Shown one piece after another: positions 1 to 4,765 of a DNA stretch of 6,618 bases. This DNA comes from a bacterium (GTDB lineage: Bacteria; Patescibacteriota; Minisyncoccia; Minisyncoccales; PEYH01): assembly GCA_021158195.1 (NCBI GenBank), contig JAGGVA010000050.1, positions 1 through 6,618 on the forward strand, in the 5' to 3' direction. Below the pieces are notes generated by a model that worked only from the letters and a program-made list of their open reading frames with translations, was not told where the DNA came from and searched no databases. The position numbers were made by a program, and so were the translations under genes. Position 1 is the first letter of the stretch. Every line of letters starts with the position of its first letter.

Positions 1-866
1 GCATCGGGACGACGGGGCCAAGTTATAAATTAGATGTTTCAGGAGATTTAAGAGTAACAGGTCAAACTATTTTTGGAGGAGTAGCATACACTTGGCCCTC
101 ATCTGATGGATCAGCAGGATATGTATTGCAAACCAATGGTTCAGGAACTCTTTCTTGGGCATCTGCAGGAGGAATATCAGGAACAGGTTCAGCAAGTCAG
201 GTTGCTTTCTGGACTGCTTCAGATACTCTATCAGGAAATAATAGTCTTTTCTGGGACAATACAAACAAAAGGTTAGGAATAGGAACCACCGGCCCCGACA
301 GAAAACTAGACATTCTTGACTCTTCAAATCCACAGGTAAGATTAAGTCAGACAGATGGTTCAGTTTATGGAGAAATAAAAGTAGATTCTTCAGGAGATAT
401 TACTATTATTCCCTCAGGAAACGAGGTATTTATCCCTGATGATAACCTAAGAATCTGTTCTGGAGGGGCGTGTCCTTCACCTTCTTATTCTGGAACAGGG
501 AATTTGCAGGTGGAGGGTCAGATTGAATCCGACGTTGCAAATGGAATCGCGCCATTAATTGTCAATTCTACCACATTAATTACTCATCTAAATGCCGACT
601 TATTAGATGGAAAACATGCAAGTTCTTTCCTAACAACAACAAGAGTGTATACCAATTTTACAATAGGAACTGCAGAATGCAATGACCACCCTTGCAAAGT
701 GGACTTTGATACTTGTCATAAGGTATGTAGGCAGCATAATTATTTGGGCTGCAATAAGATAAACTCTACGGCATCTGCTAGCGGGATAAATTGTGGTTGG
801 ACGATGGACGGATGGAGTTGCTCGGCGACAGGTTCGAGGATCACTAGTGTTGAATGTTATAGATAG
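1..866 (+). CDS. Modular surface/tail-fibre-like protein, C-terminal part (5' partial)
   Basis: The reading frame is open from the window edge (first full codon at base 3) and ends with TAG at 864-866, so only the last 287 residues are seen; the true start is upstream. Two copies of a module beginning GIGTTGP lie 92 residues apart (bases 3 and 279), followed by KLDVSG and KLDILD, which is typical of beta-rich fibre and adhesin repeats. LNADLLDGKHASSF (588-629) resembles the NADLLDG..AS motif common in phage tail fibres and related bacterial surface fibres. After it comes a domain (about 670-866) with eight Cys in about 65 residues, which could form four disulfides outside the cell. The role is inferred: a cell-surface or extracellular fibre used for attachment. 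No anchor or signal is visible because the N-terminus is missing. A TTG at 126 could be read as a start, but the repeat module continues upstream of it, so it is internal. Confidence 0.8.
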   Translation, partial: IGTTGPSYKLDVSGDLRVTGQTIFGGVAYTWPSSDGSAGYVLQTNGSGTLSWASAGGISGTGSASQVAFWTASDTLSGNNSLFWDNTNKRLGIGTTGPDRKLDILDSSNPQVRLSQTDGSVYGEIKVDSSGDITIIPSGNEVFIPDDNLRICSGGACPSPSYSGTGNLQVEGQIESDVANGIAPLIVNSTTLITHLNADLLDGKHASSFLTTTRVYTNFTIGTAECNDHPCKVDFDTCHKVCRQHNYLGCNKINSTASASGINCGWTMDGWSCSATGSRITSVECYR

Positions 867-897
867 CGGCATATAATGATAAATTCTTATTTAAACT

Positions 898-913
898 GAA
901 CAATTAGTTGTTC
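898..913 (+). other. Small perfect hairpin downstream of the fibre gene
   Basis: GAACAA (898-903) pairs with TTGTTC (908-913) around a TTAG loop, giving a 6-bp AT-rich stem 32 bases after the fibre stop codon. It is followed by a C-rich stretch rather than a run of T, so it is not a standard intrinsic terminator. It may help protect or end the fibre mRNA, but this is weakly supported. Confidence 0.3.
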
Positions 914-939
914 CGCCCCCAACCCTTGGCAGATCAAAT

Positions 940-974
940 TAGAATGTAAAGTCTGGAATATAGAATGTAGAGTA
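940..974. repeat. Heptamer array, TAGAATA-type, five units
   Basis: Five consecutive 7-bp units can be read: TAGAATG, TAAAGTC, TGGAATA, TAGAATG, TAGAGTA. The same unit recurs at 2514-2541, 3264-3284 and 3393-3420, always between genes or at a gene end. Individual copies diverge, so this is an old or fast-changing array. Confidence 0.65.
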
Positions 975-980
975 CAATGG

Positions 981-1030
981 AAATTGGTAGAAATTTATGG
1001 AAATTTGTGGAAATTAATAGAAATTAACGA
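981..1030. repeat. Decamer array with phased AAATT tracts, five units
   Basis: Five exact 10-bp periods each begin with AAATT: AAATTGGTAG, AAATTTATGG, AAATTTGTGG, AAATTAATAG, AAATTAACGA. A/T tracts repeated at about one helical turn are the classic pattern for intrinsically bent DNA. Related decamers occur at 2543-2570 and 3293-3392. Confidence 0.75.
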
Positions 1031-1040
1031 ATTGCGGATT
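1023..1040. repeat. 18-bp direct repeat, left copy flanking the ATPase gene
   Basis: ATTAACGAATTGCGGATT matches 2488-2505 (ATTAACGAATTGAGGATT) at 17 of 18 positions in the same orientation. The second copy starts 3 bp after the ATPase stop codon, so the pair brackets that gene and its promoter. Confidence 0.65.
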
Positions 1041-1095
1041 GAGAATTAAAAAATAATTCGTAATTCTTTAATCAGTAATTTACAATCCGCTAATT
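1030..1095. repeat. Imperfect inverted repeat / hairpin element
   Basis: AATT plus GCGGATTG (1030-1041) pairs with CAATCCGC plus TAATT (1083-1095): eight perfect pairs, a one-base bulge, then four more pairs. Inside, GAATTA (1043-1048) can pair with TAATTC at 1054-1059 or at 1061-1066. The whole could fold as a nested cruciform or RNA hairpin, and it resembles a short MITE-like or REP-like element. It lacks a T-run, so a terminator role is doubtful. Confidence 0.5.
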
Positions 1096-1154
1096 GGTGA
1101 ATCGAAAAATAATGGAAATTTGGTATAGTATATTAGGTAGGTTTTATTTAAATC

Positions 1155-1183
1155 TTGACTAATATATTAGACCAGATTATAAT
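1155..1183 (+). promoter_or_regulatory. Sigma70-type promoter for the ATPase gene
   Basis: TTGACT (1155-1160) matches the -35 consensus at 5 of 6 positions. TATAAT (1178-1183) is a perfect -10, and the spacer is exactly 17 bp. A start site 6-8 bases after the -10 falls at about 1189-1191, next to the ATG at 1192, so the mRNA would be leaderless or nearly so. This agrees with the absence of a Shine-Dalgarno motif. Confidence 0.8.
1159..1170. promoter_or_regulatory. Perfect 12-bp palindrome between -35 and -10 (possible operator)
   Basis: CTAATATATTAG reads the same on both strands and overlaps the end of the -35 box and the promoter spacer, a usual place for a repressor site. Its half TATATTAG also occurs at 1129-1136, 34 bp upstream (about three helical turns). 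It is AT-rich, so a chance palindrome is possible. Confidence 0.4.
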
Positions 1184-1191
1184 TTAATAAT

Positions 1192-2484
1192 ATGGAGTCA
1201 AAAAAAGAAATTTTTAAATTTTTGATAAAAGAGTTTCACGAAAAGAAGCTTCCGGAAGTTGTAAAAAGAGATTTAGAATTGCCCCTAAATTCAGATAAGA
1301 TTATTACTCTTTCAGGCCCGCGAAGAGTAGGAAAAACTTACTATTTTTATTATCTGATTCAGCAATTGAAAAAGAAGGTGCCTCTCCAAAGAATCCTTTA
1401 TATTAATTTTGAAGATGACAGACTTTTTCCTTTAAGATTAGAAAATTTAAATGATCTATTAGAGGCATATTTTGAACTTTATCCGGAAAACAAAGATAAG
1501 AAGATTTATTGTTTTTTTGACGAGATTCAGATAGTAGAGAAATGGGAAGTTTTCATAAGGAGGATCTATGACAAAGAAAATGTAAGAATTTTTATTACAG
1601 GGTCCTCGTCTAAGCTTTTGGCAAGAGAAATAGCAAGTTCTTTGAGAGGGAGGACATTGCATTATAAATTATATCCGTTAAGTTTTAGAGAATTTTTAAG
1701 GTTTAGAGGAATCCAACCCGAGCCTAGTATTGTTTATGGTAAAGAAAGGTTTAAATTAAAAAAATTATTTGGCGAGTATCTAATTTTTGGCGGATTTCCT
1801 GAAGTTGTGAAAGAGAAAAAAGACCTAAAACCTGCCATTTTAAATAATTATTATGAGATGATAGTATATCGAGACTTAGTAGAGAGGTTCGCTTTAAGAA
1901 ATACTCGGGCTTTAAGGGCTCTTTGTAAGTATCTTATAAGTAATATAGGCGGGCTGTTTTCTATAAATAGTTATTACAAAAGCACAGAAAGAGATTTAAA
2001 ACCTGCAAGAGAAACTTTATTTGAATATATTTCTTGTTTGCAGGAGATAGAGTTTGTCTATTTTTTGCCGATATTTTCTTTTTCTTTAAAAACTCAGCAA
2101 TCTAATCCAAGAAAAATATATATAATTGATAACGGATTTTTCAATGTTGTGGCTTTTAAGTTTAGTAAGAACTATGGACACCTTTTGGAAAACGCTGTTT
2201 TCTTAAAATTAAAAAGATCGGAGAATGAGATTTATTATTACAAAAAGAAAAAAGAATGTGATTTTATGATAAGAAAAAGTGGAAGATGGCAAGTATATCA
2301 GGTAACTCAGCAGATAAACGAACAAAACAAAGAAAGGGAAATAGAAGGAATTTTAGAGGCGATGAATTTTTTGAGATTGAAAAGAGGAATAATTATAACC
2401 AAAGATCAAGAGTTTGAAATTCAAGAAAAAGGAAGAAGGATTCAAATAATTCCTGCATGGAAATGGTTTCTTCGGGCCAATTAA
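1192..2484 (+). CDS. AAA_14 / DUF4143 family ATPase
   Basis: This 430-residue protein has the layout of the AAA_14-DUF4143 ATPases, which are usually about 400 residues. Walker A is GPRRVGKT (residues 42-49), Walker B is IYCFFDE (105-111), a sensor-like strand ITGSSS lies at 135-140, and a conserved SLRGR is at 150-154. FGGFPEVV (199-206) and YRDLVERFALRN (226-237) begin the DUF4143 part, with a winged-helix-like stretch at about 238-315. The C-terminal region (about 330-425) looks like the PD-(D/E)XK-related fold of this family: LLENAV (E333), ECDFMI (D357), then QVYQVTQQ where many relatives have EVK. The ending IIPAWKWFL is typical. The cellular role of the family is not well defined; it is very common in archaea and CPR bacteria and often sits in accessory regions. 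The ATG start fits the leaderless promoter. The gene lies between direct repeats (1023-1040 and 2488-2505) and appears to be its own transcription unit. Confidence 0.93.
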   Translation: MESKKEIFKFLIKEFHEKKLPEVVKRDLELPLNSDKIITLSGPRRVGKTYYFYYLIQQLKKKVPLQRILYINFEDDRLFPLRLENLNDLLEAYFELYPENKDKKIYCFFDEIQIVEKWEVFIRRIYDKENVRIFITGSSSKLLAREIASSLRGRTLHYKLYPLSFREFLRFRGIQPEPSIVYGKERFKLKKLFGEYLIFGGFPEVVKEKKDLKPAILNNYYEMIVYRDLVERFALRNTRALRALCKYLISNIGGLFSINSYYKSTERDLKPARETLFEYISCLQEIEFVYFLPIFSFSLKTQQSNPRKIYIIDNGFFNVVAFKFSKNYGHLLENAVFLKLKRSENEIYYYKKKKECDFMIRKSGRWQVYQVTQQINEQNKEREIEGILEAMNFLRLKRGIIITKDQEFEIQEKGRRIQIIPAWKWFLRAN

Positions 2485-2487
2485 CGG

Positions 2488-2505
2488 ATTAACGAATTGA
2501 GGATT
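2488..2505. repeat. 18-bp direct repeat, right copy flanking the ATPase gene
   Basis: This copy differs from 1023-1040 by one base and starts 3 bp after the ATPase stop codon. Unlike the left copy it has no clear inverted partner next to it, so only half of the hairpin element is present here. Confidence 0.65.
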
Positions 2506-2513
2506 AAAGAATT

Positions 2514-2570
2514 TAGAATATAGAATATAGAATCTAGAATAAGAAATTGATGGAAATTTATTGAACGTTG
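2514..2570. repeat. Heptamer then decamer array upstream of the MNT/HEPN operon
   Basis: Four heptamers run in perfect register at 2514-2541 (TAGAATA, TAGAATA, TAGAATC, TAGAATA), followed by GAAAT at 2543 and 2553 and GAACG at 2563, which continues a 10-bp period. The stretch 2522-2542 matches 3265-3285 at 20 of 21 positions, so the same sequence lies on both sides of the MNT/HEPN pair. I found no convincing promoter here, although TAGAAT itself is 5 of 6 to a -10 box. Confidence 0.7.
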
Positions 2571-2587
2571 AATATTAAAACAAAAAT

Positions 2588-2899
2588 ATGCGGATTGAAA
2601 ATTATTCCGAAGATAAGTTAAAAAAAGAAATTTTAGAAATTGTAGGCAGGTTTTTAGATTTAGAAAAATATAGAGTTTTCTTTTTTGGGTCAAGGGTGGA
2701 AGGAAGGGGGAGCGAAAGGTCAGATATTGATATTGGGATAGAGGGGCCAGAGAAAATTCCAGGATATATCCTTTATCAGATTAAAGAAGAGATCGAAGAG
2801 AAAATTCCCGTGCTTTATAAATTTGACATAGTCGATTTTAAAAATTGCGACAAAGATTTCAAGAAAAGGGCTTTATTAAACATAGAATATTTAAATTAA
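2588..2899 (+). CDS. MNT-type nucleotidyltransferase, antitoxin of a HEPN/MNT pair
   Basis: This is a 103-residue minimal nucleotidyltransferase. FFGSRVEGRGSERSDIDIG (residues 32-50) contains the family signature GS-x10-DxD exactly (G34, S35, D46, D48), and KFDIVDF supplies the likely third metal-binding Asp (D80). Such small transferases in pairs with HEPN proteins act as antitoxins: in the studied type VII HepT/MntA system the transferase adds AMP to a Tyr of the HEPN toxin and silences it. That role is inferred here from the paired gene and intact motifs. The next gene starts 4 bp after this stop, so the two are surely co-transcribed. The ATG at 2588 gives the usual family N-terminus; no Shine-Dalgarno motif precedes it. 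I do not assign a symbol because the HI0073-like branch is not always called mntA. Confidence 0.9.
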   Translation: MRIENYSEDKLKKEILEIVGRFLDLEKYRVFFFGSRVEGRGSERSDIDIGIEGPEKIPGYILYQIKEEIEEKIPVLYKFDIVDFKNCDKDFKKRALLNIEYLN

Positions 2900-2903
2900 A
2901 ATT

Positions 2904-3290
2904 ATGAAAAACTGGAAAAAACTTTTTGAAGATTTTGAAAAAGCATATAAAAGATTAGAAGAAGCGCTTGCCCAAGAGAAAAACGAGTTTATCAGAGATT
3001 CGGTAATCCAGAGGTTTGAATTTACAATAGAGTTGGCTTGGAAGACAGTTAAAGCATATTTAGAGGAGGAAGAAAAGATAATTTGTAATTCTCCAAGAAG
3101 TTGTATTAAAGAAGCATACAGAGTGGGTGTTATCAATTATGAGCCGAAATGGCTGGAAGCGTTAAACCTTAGAAATACAATTGCTCACATTTACAACGAA
3201 AAAATGGCAGAGGAAGTTTACAGTAAAATTCCGGAAATAAAAGAGATTTTTAAGCAACTGAAAGAGAATCTAGAATCTAGAATAATTTAA
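2904..3290 (+). CDS. HEPN-domain toxin / HI0074-like nucleotidyltransferase partner
   Basis: This 128-residue all-helical protein matches the HI0074 family (nucleotidyltransferase substrate-binding, HEPN superfamily). QRFEFTIELAWKTVKAYL (residues 36-53) and the SPRSCIKEAYRVGVI region (63-77) are family hallmarks. LRNTIAHIY (89-97) carries the HEPN motif R-x4-H-x-Y with R90, H95 and Y97. In studied HepT toxins these R and H residues form an RNase site, and the Tyr is the residue AMPylated by the partner enzyme. All key residues are present, so the pair should be active; RNA cleavage here is inferred. The start is 4 bp after the transferase stop codon. The last residues (ENLESRII) are encoded by TAGAATC/TAGAATA repeat units, so the intergenic repeat has entered, or defines, the C-terminus. 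Confidence 0.9.
   Translation: MKNWKKLFEDFEKAYKRLEEALAQEKNEFIRDSVIQRFEFTIELAWKTVKAYLEEEEKIICNSPRSCIKEAYRVGVINYEPKWLEALNLRNTIAHIYNEKMAEEVYSKIPEIKEIFKQLKENLESRII
3264..3284. repeat. Heptamer array inside the end of the HEPN gene
   Basis: GAGAATC, TAGAATC, TAGAATA follow one another in a 7-bp register and cover the last codons of the HEPN gene before TAA at 3288-3290. The 15-base core TAGAATCTAGAATAA (3271-3285) is identical to 2528-2542 upstream of the operon. Confidence 0.75.
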
Positions 3291-3292
3291 AA

Positions 3293-3392
3293 GAAATTTG
3301 TAGAAATACAGTAGAAATAAATAGAAATATGCTCGCTTACGCTCGTGAAATTTGTGGAAATACAATAGAAATTTGTTGAAATTTATAGAAAG
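3293..3392. repeat. Decamer array, duplicated block with GC-rich insert
   Basis: GAAAT or GAAAG starts at 3293, 3303, 3314, 3324, 3347, 3357, 3368, 3378 and 3388, i.e. every 10-11 bp except one gap. The block 3293-3328 is repeated at 3347-3382 with 30 of 36 bases identical (24 of the first 26). The 18 bases between (3329-3346) contain GCTCGCTTACGCTCG, a GC-rich island unlike anything around it, itself a direct repeat of GCTCG. Confidence 0.75.
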
Positions 3393-3420
3393 TAGAATAT
3401 AGAGTTTTGAATGTAGAATA
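3393..3420. repeat. Heptamer array upstream of the exported-protein gene
   Basis: Four 7-bp units can be read: TAGAATA, TAGAGTT, TTGAATG, TAGAATA. They resemble the units at 940-974 in both sequence and degree of divergence. TTGAAT/TAGAAT pieces could act as weak promoter boxes, but no pair has good spacing. Confidence 0.6.
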
Positions 3421-3438
3421 AAAATTAAAATTAAAAAT

Positions 3439-4716
3439 ATGAAAAAAACGAAAAATAAAATTTTACATTTTCTTCAGTATCACAATCTTACTCTTGTGAT
3501 TTTGATGTTTATTATTGGGTTTGGAACTGCCTCTTTGGCAAGCGACAATGTAAGGAGTGCCATTTTTGACAAAGAAGTAAGGGAGGTGGGAGTTGATAAT
3601 ACAATGCTTTTAACTGCTGATATTGATAATTTTGATTTTCAGCCCCAAATTACTGATATAGAGGAGGACGAAAATTATTATTATGTAGATTATCAATACA
3701 AAACCTTAGGGGTAAAGGATAATGTTTGGCAGGAGGTAATTCAAGAGAAAGAACTAAAGGTTCCAAAGAAAGTGCTTGCCCAATCAAATAAAGATCTTCC
3801 TTCATATATTACAGAAGAAATAGGAGAGGTGATTATGCACGAATACCAACTTTTAAAAGATAGTCAAAAAATAGCAAGAGAACAAGGGCTAACCAAAAAA
3901 CAAAAAGTTATTGCTTATAGAGGTTTGATTGGAAAAATTCTTAATCTTCAGCCAAAAGTGATTGTTGAAAATCAAGAGAAACTTGCGGCTCAAATTTCAG
4001 AGACAGAGATTGCCCAAAGCGACAATACACAACAGTTAGCAGAAAGTTCTCAGCAAGAGACGGGAAGTGTAAATACAGAAGAAAACTCACAACAACCTTC
4101 TCTCTCCCGATCTTCTTCTTTAGAAGATTTTGTTGATAAAGAACTTATCCGACAAATTGTTGAGGAAATTTTAGCCCAGAGAGAGCAAGAAAACCAAGAA
4201 GTTTTGGCAATGAACAATCAAGGAGCAGGGAATACTCAATCTTCACAAATGACAGAACAATCAGCAGATGAGCAGATAACAACAGAACAGTCAAGCACAG
4301 ATGAGCAAGTATCTGAACAGGCATCCGAGCAAATGTCAGAAGAGCAGCAGGCAGAGAAGAATCAACAAGAGCAAGAAGATCAACAAGAGATTAGTGAGGG
4401 AGGAGATGAGGAGGTTGAGGCAACAGAAGAAGATATAAACCAAGGGGAGAATTTAACAGAATCTCAACAGGAAGATCAGCAGGAACAGGTTCAGCAAGAT
4501 CAAGAACAAAACCAGACACAGAGTGAAGAAGAGGAAGGTCAAACTCAGGATCAACAACAGGAAGAAACAAATGGGGGCGATCAGACACAACAGCAAAATC
4601 AGGGAGAACAGCAAACACAGCCGAGTAGCGATCAAAGTCAGAGTGGAGATCAAAATACAGAAGACAGTCAAGCCACACCGGACAATAACCAGCAAACCCA
4701 AGGTCAAAATAATTAA
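3439..4716 (+). CDS. Exported protein with acidic Gln/Glu-rich disordered tail
   Basis: This 425-residue protein starts with a basic stretch (MKKTKNK) and one hydrophobic segment (about residues 17-34, LTLVILMFIIGFGTASLA), with a possible signal-peptidase site after A34 (SLA/SD); it is either secreted or held by one N-terminal helix. Residues 35-180 look folded: VDNTMLLTADIDNFDFQ, ITDIEEDENYYYVDY and a helical EEIGEVIMHEYQLLKDSQK region. From memory, similar N-terminal segments occur in exported proteins of CPR bacteria, but I know no named function. Residues 181-250 include a short amphipathic part (LEDFVDKELIRQIVEEILAQ). From about 250 to the end the chain is almost only Q, E, D, S, T, N and G, with very few Lys and no Cys, so it is highly acidic and probably disordered outside the membrane. 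The gene sits among surface-envelope genes, which fits a wall or surface role. The ATG is preceded by an AT-rich leader without a Shine-Dalgarno motif. Confidence 0.75.
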   Translation: MKKTKNKILHFLQYHNLTLVILMFIIGFGTASLASDNVRSAIFDKEVREVGVDNTMLLTADIDNFDFQPQITDIEEDENYYYVDYQYKTLGVKDNVWQEVIQEKELKVPKKVLAQSNKDLPSYITEEIGEVIMHEYQLLKDSQKIAREQGLTKKQKVIAYRGLIGKILNLQPKVIVENQEKLAAQISETEIAQSDNTQQLAESSQQETGSVNTEENSQQPSLSRSSSLEDFVDKELIRQIVEEILAQREQENQEVLAMNNQGAGNTQSSQMTEQSADEQITTEQSSTDEQVSEQASEQMSEEQQAEKNQQEQEDQQEISEGGDEEVEATEEDINQGENLTESQQEDQQEQVQQDQEQNQTQSEEEEGQTQDQQQEETNGGDQTQQQNQGEQQTQPSSDQSQSGDQNTEDSQATPDNNQQTQGQNN

Positions 4717-4762
4717 TATCGAAATTTCGATATGTCGAAATATCGATATTTCGAAATATTGA
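4715..4762. repeat. 48-bp direct repeat, left copy flanking the S23 gene
   Basis: Octamers in register from 4717 read TATCGAAA, TTTCGATA, TGTCGAAA, TATCGATA, TTTCGAAA, TATTGAGA. The copy aligns without gaps to 5282-5329 with 42 of 48 bases identical. It contains two perfect palindromes: an 18-bp one at 4716-4733 and a 20-bp one at 4735-4754 (TCGAAATATCGATATTTCGA). It overlaps the last 2 bases of the upstream stop codon and ends 3 bp before the S23 start codon. Confidence 0.88.
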
Positions 4763-4765
4763 GAT

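Larger units (their letters stand above)
867..1191. other. Gene-free spacer with repeats and a promoter
   Basis: I see no credible gene in these 325 bases. From left to right the spacer holds a small hairpin (898-913), a heptamer array (940-974), a decamer array (981-1030), an imperfect inverted repeat (1030-1095), and a sigma70-type promoter with a palindrome inside it (1155-1183). No rho-independent terminator with a T-run was found after the fibre gene. The sequence is much more AT-rich and simple than the fibre gene before it. Confidence 0.7.

Noticed and set aside
630..872. An 80-codon antisense frame opposite the fibre C-terminus, and an 88-codon one at 67-333.
   Set aside because: Both lie entirely against the fibre frame, have no promoter or ribosome site, and encode nothing recognisable.
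898..930. Intrinsic terminator after the fibre gene.
   Set aside because: The stem is only 6 bp and AT-rich, and a C-rich run follows instead of a T-run. The CCAA/TTGG pairing next to it is only 4 bp.
867..1191. tRNA or other structured RNA gene in the long spacer.
   Set aside because: No cloverleaf, no T-loop GTTCRANNC motif and no known riboswitch core were seen; the structure present is explained by repeats and one inverted repeat.
3293..3392. CRISPR array.
   Set aside because: Units are 10-11 bp, degenerate and contiguous, without the 20-40 bp repeats and unique spacers of a CRISPR, and no cas gene is present.
4523..4762. A second open + strand frame of 79 codons, and long antisense frames at 4391-4779, inside the Gln/Glu-rich gene.
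   Set aside because: The low-complexity CAA/CAG/GAA coding sequence has few stops in any frame. The alternative proteins have no recognisable features, while the main frame has a signal, a folded part and a continuous tail.
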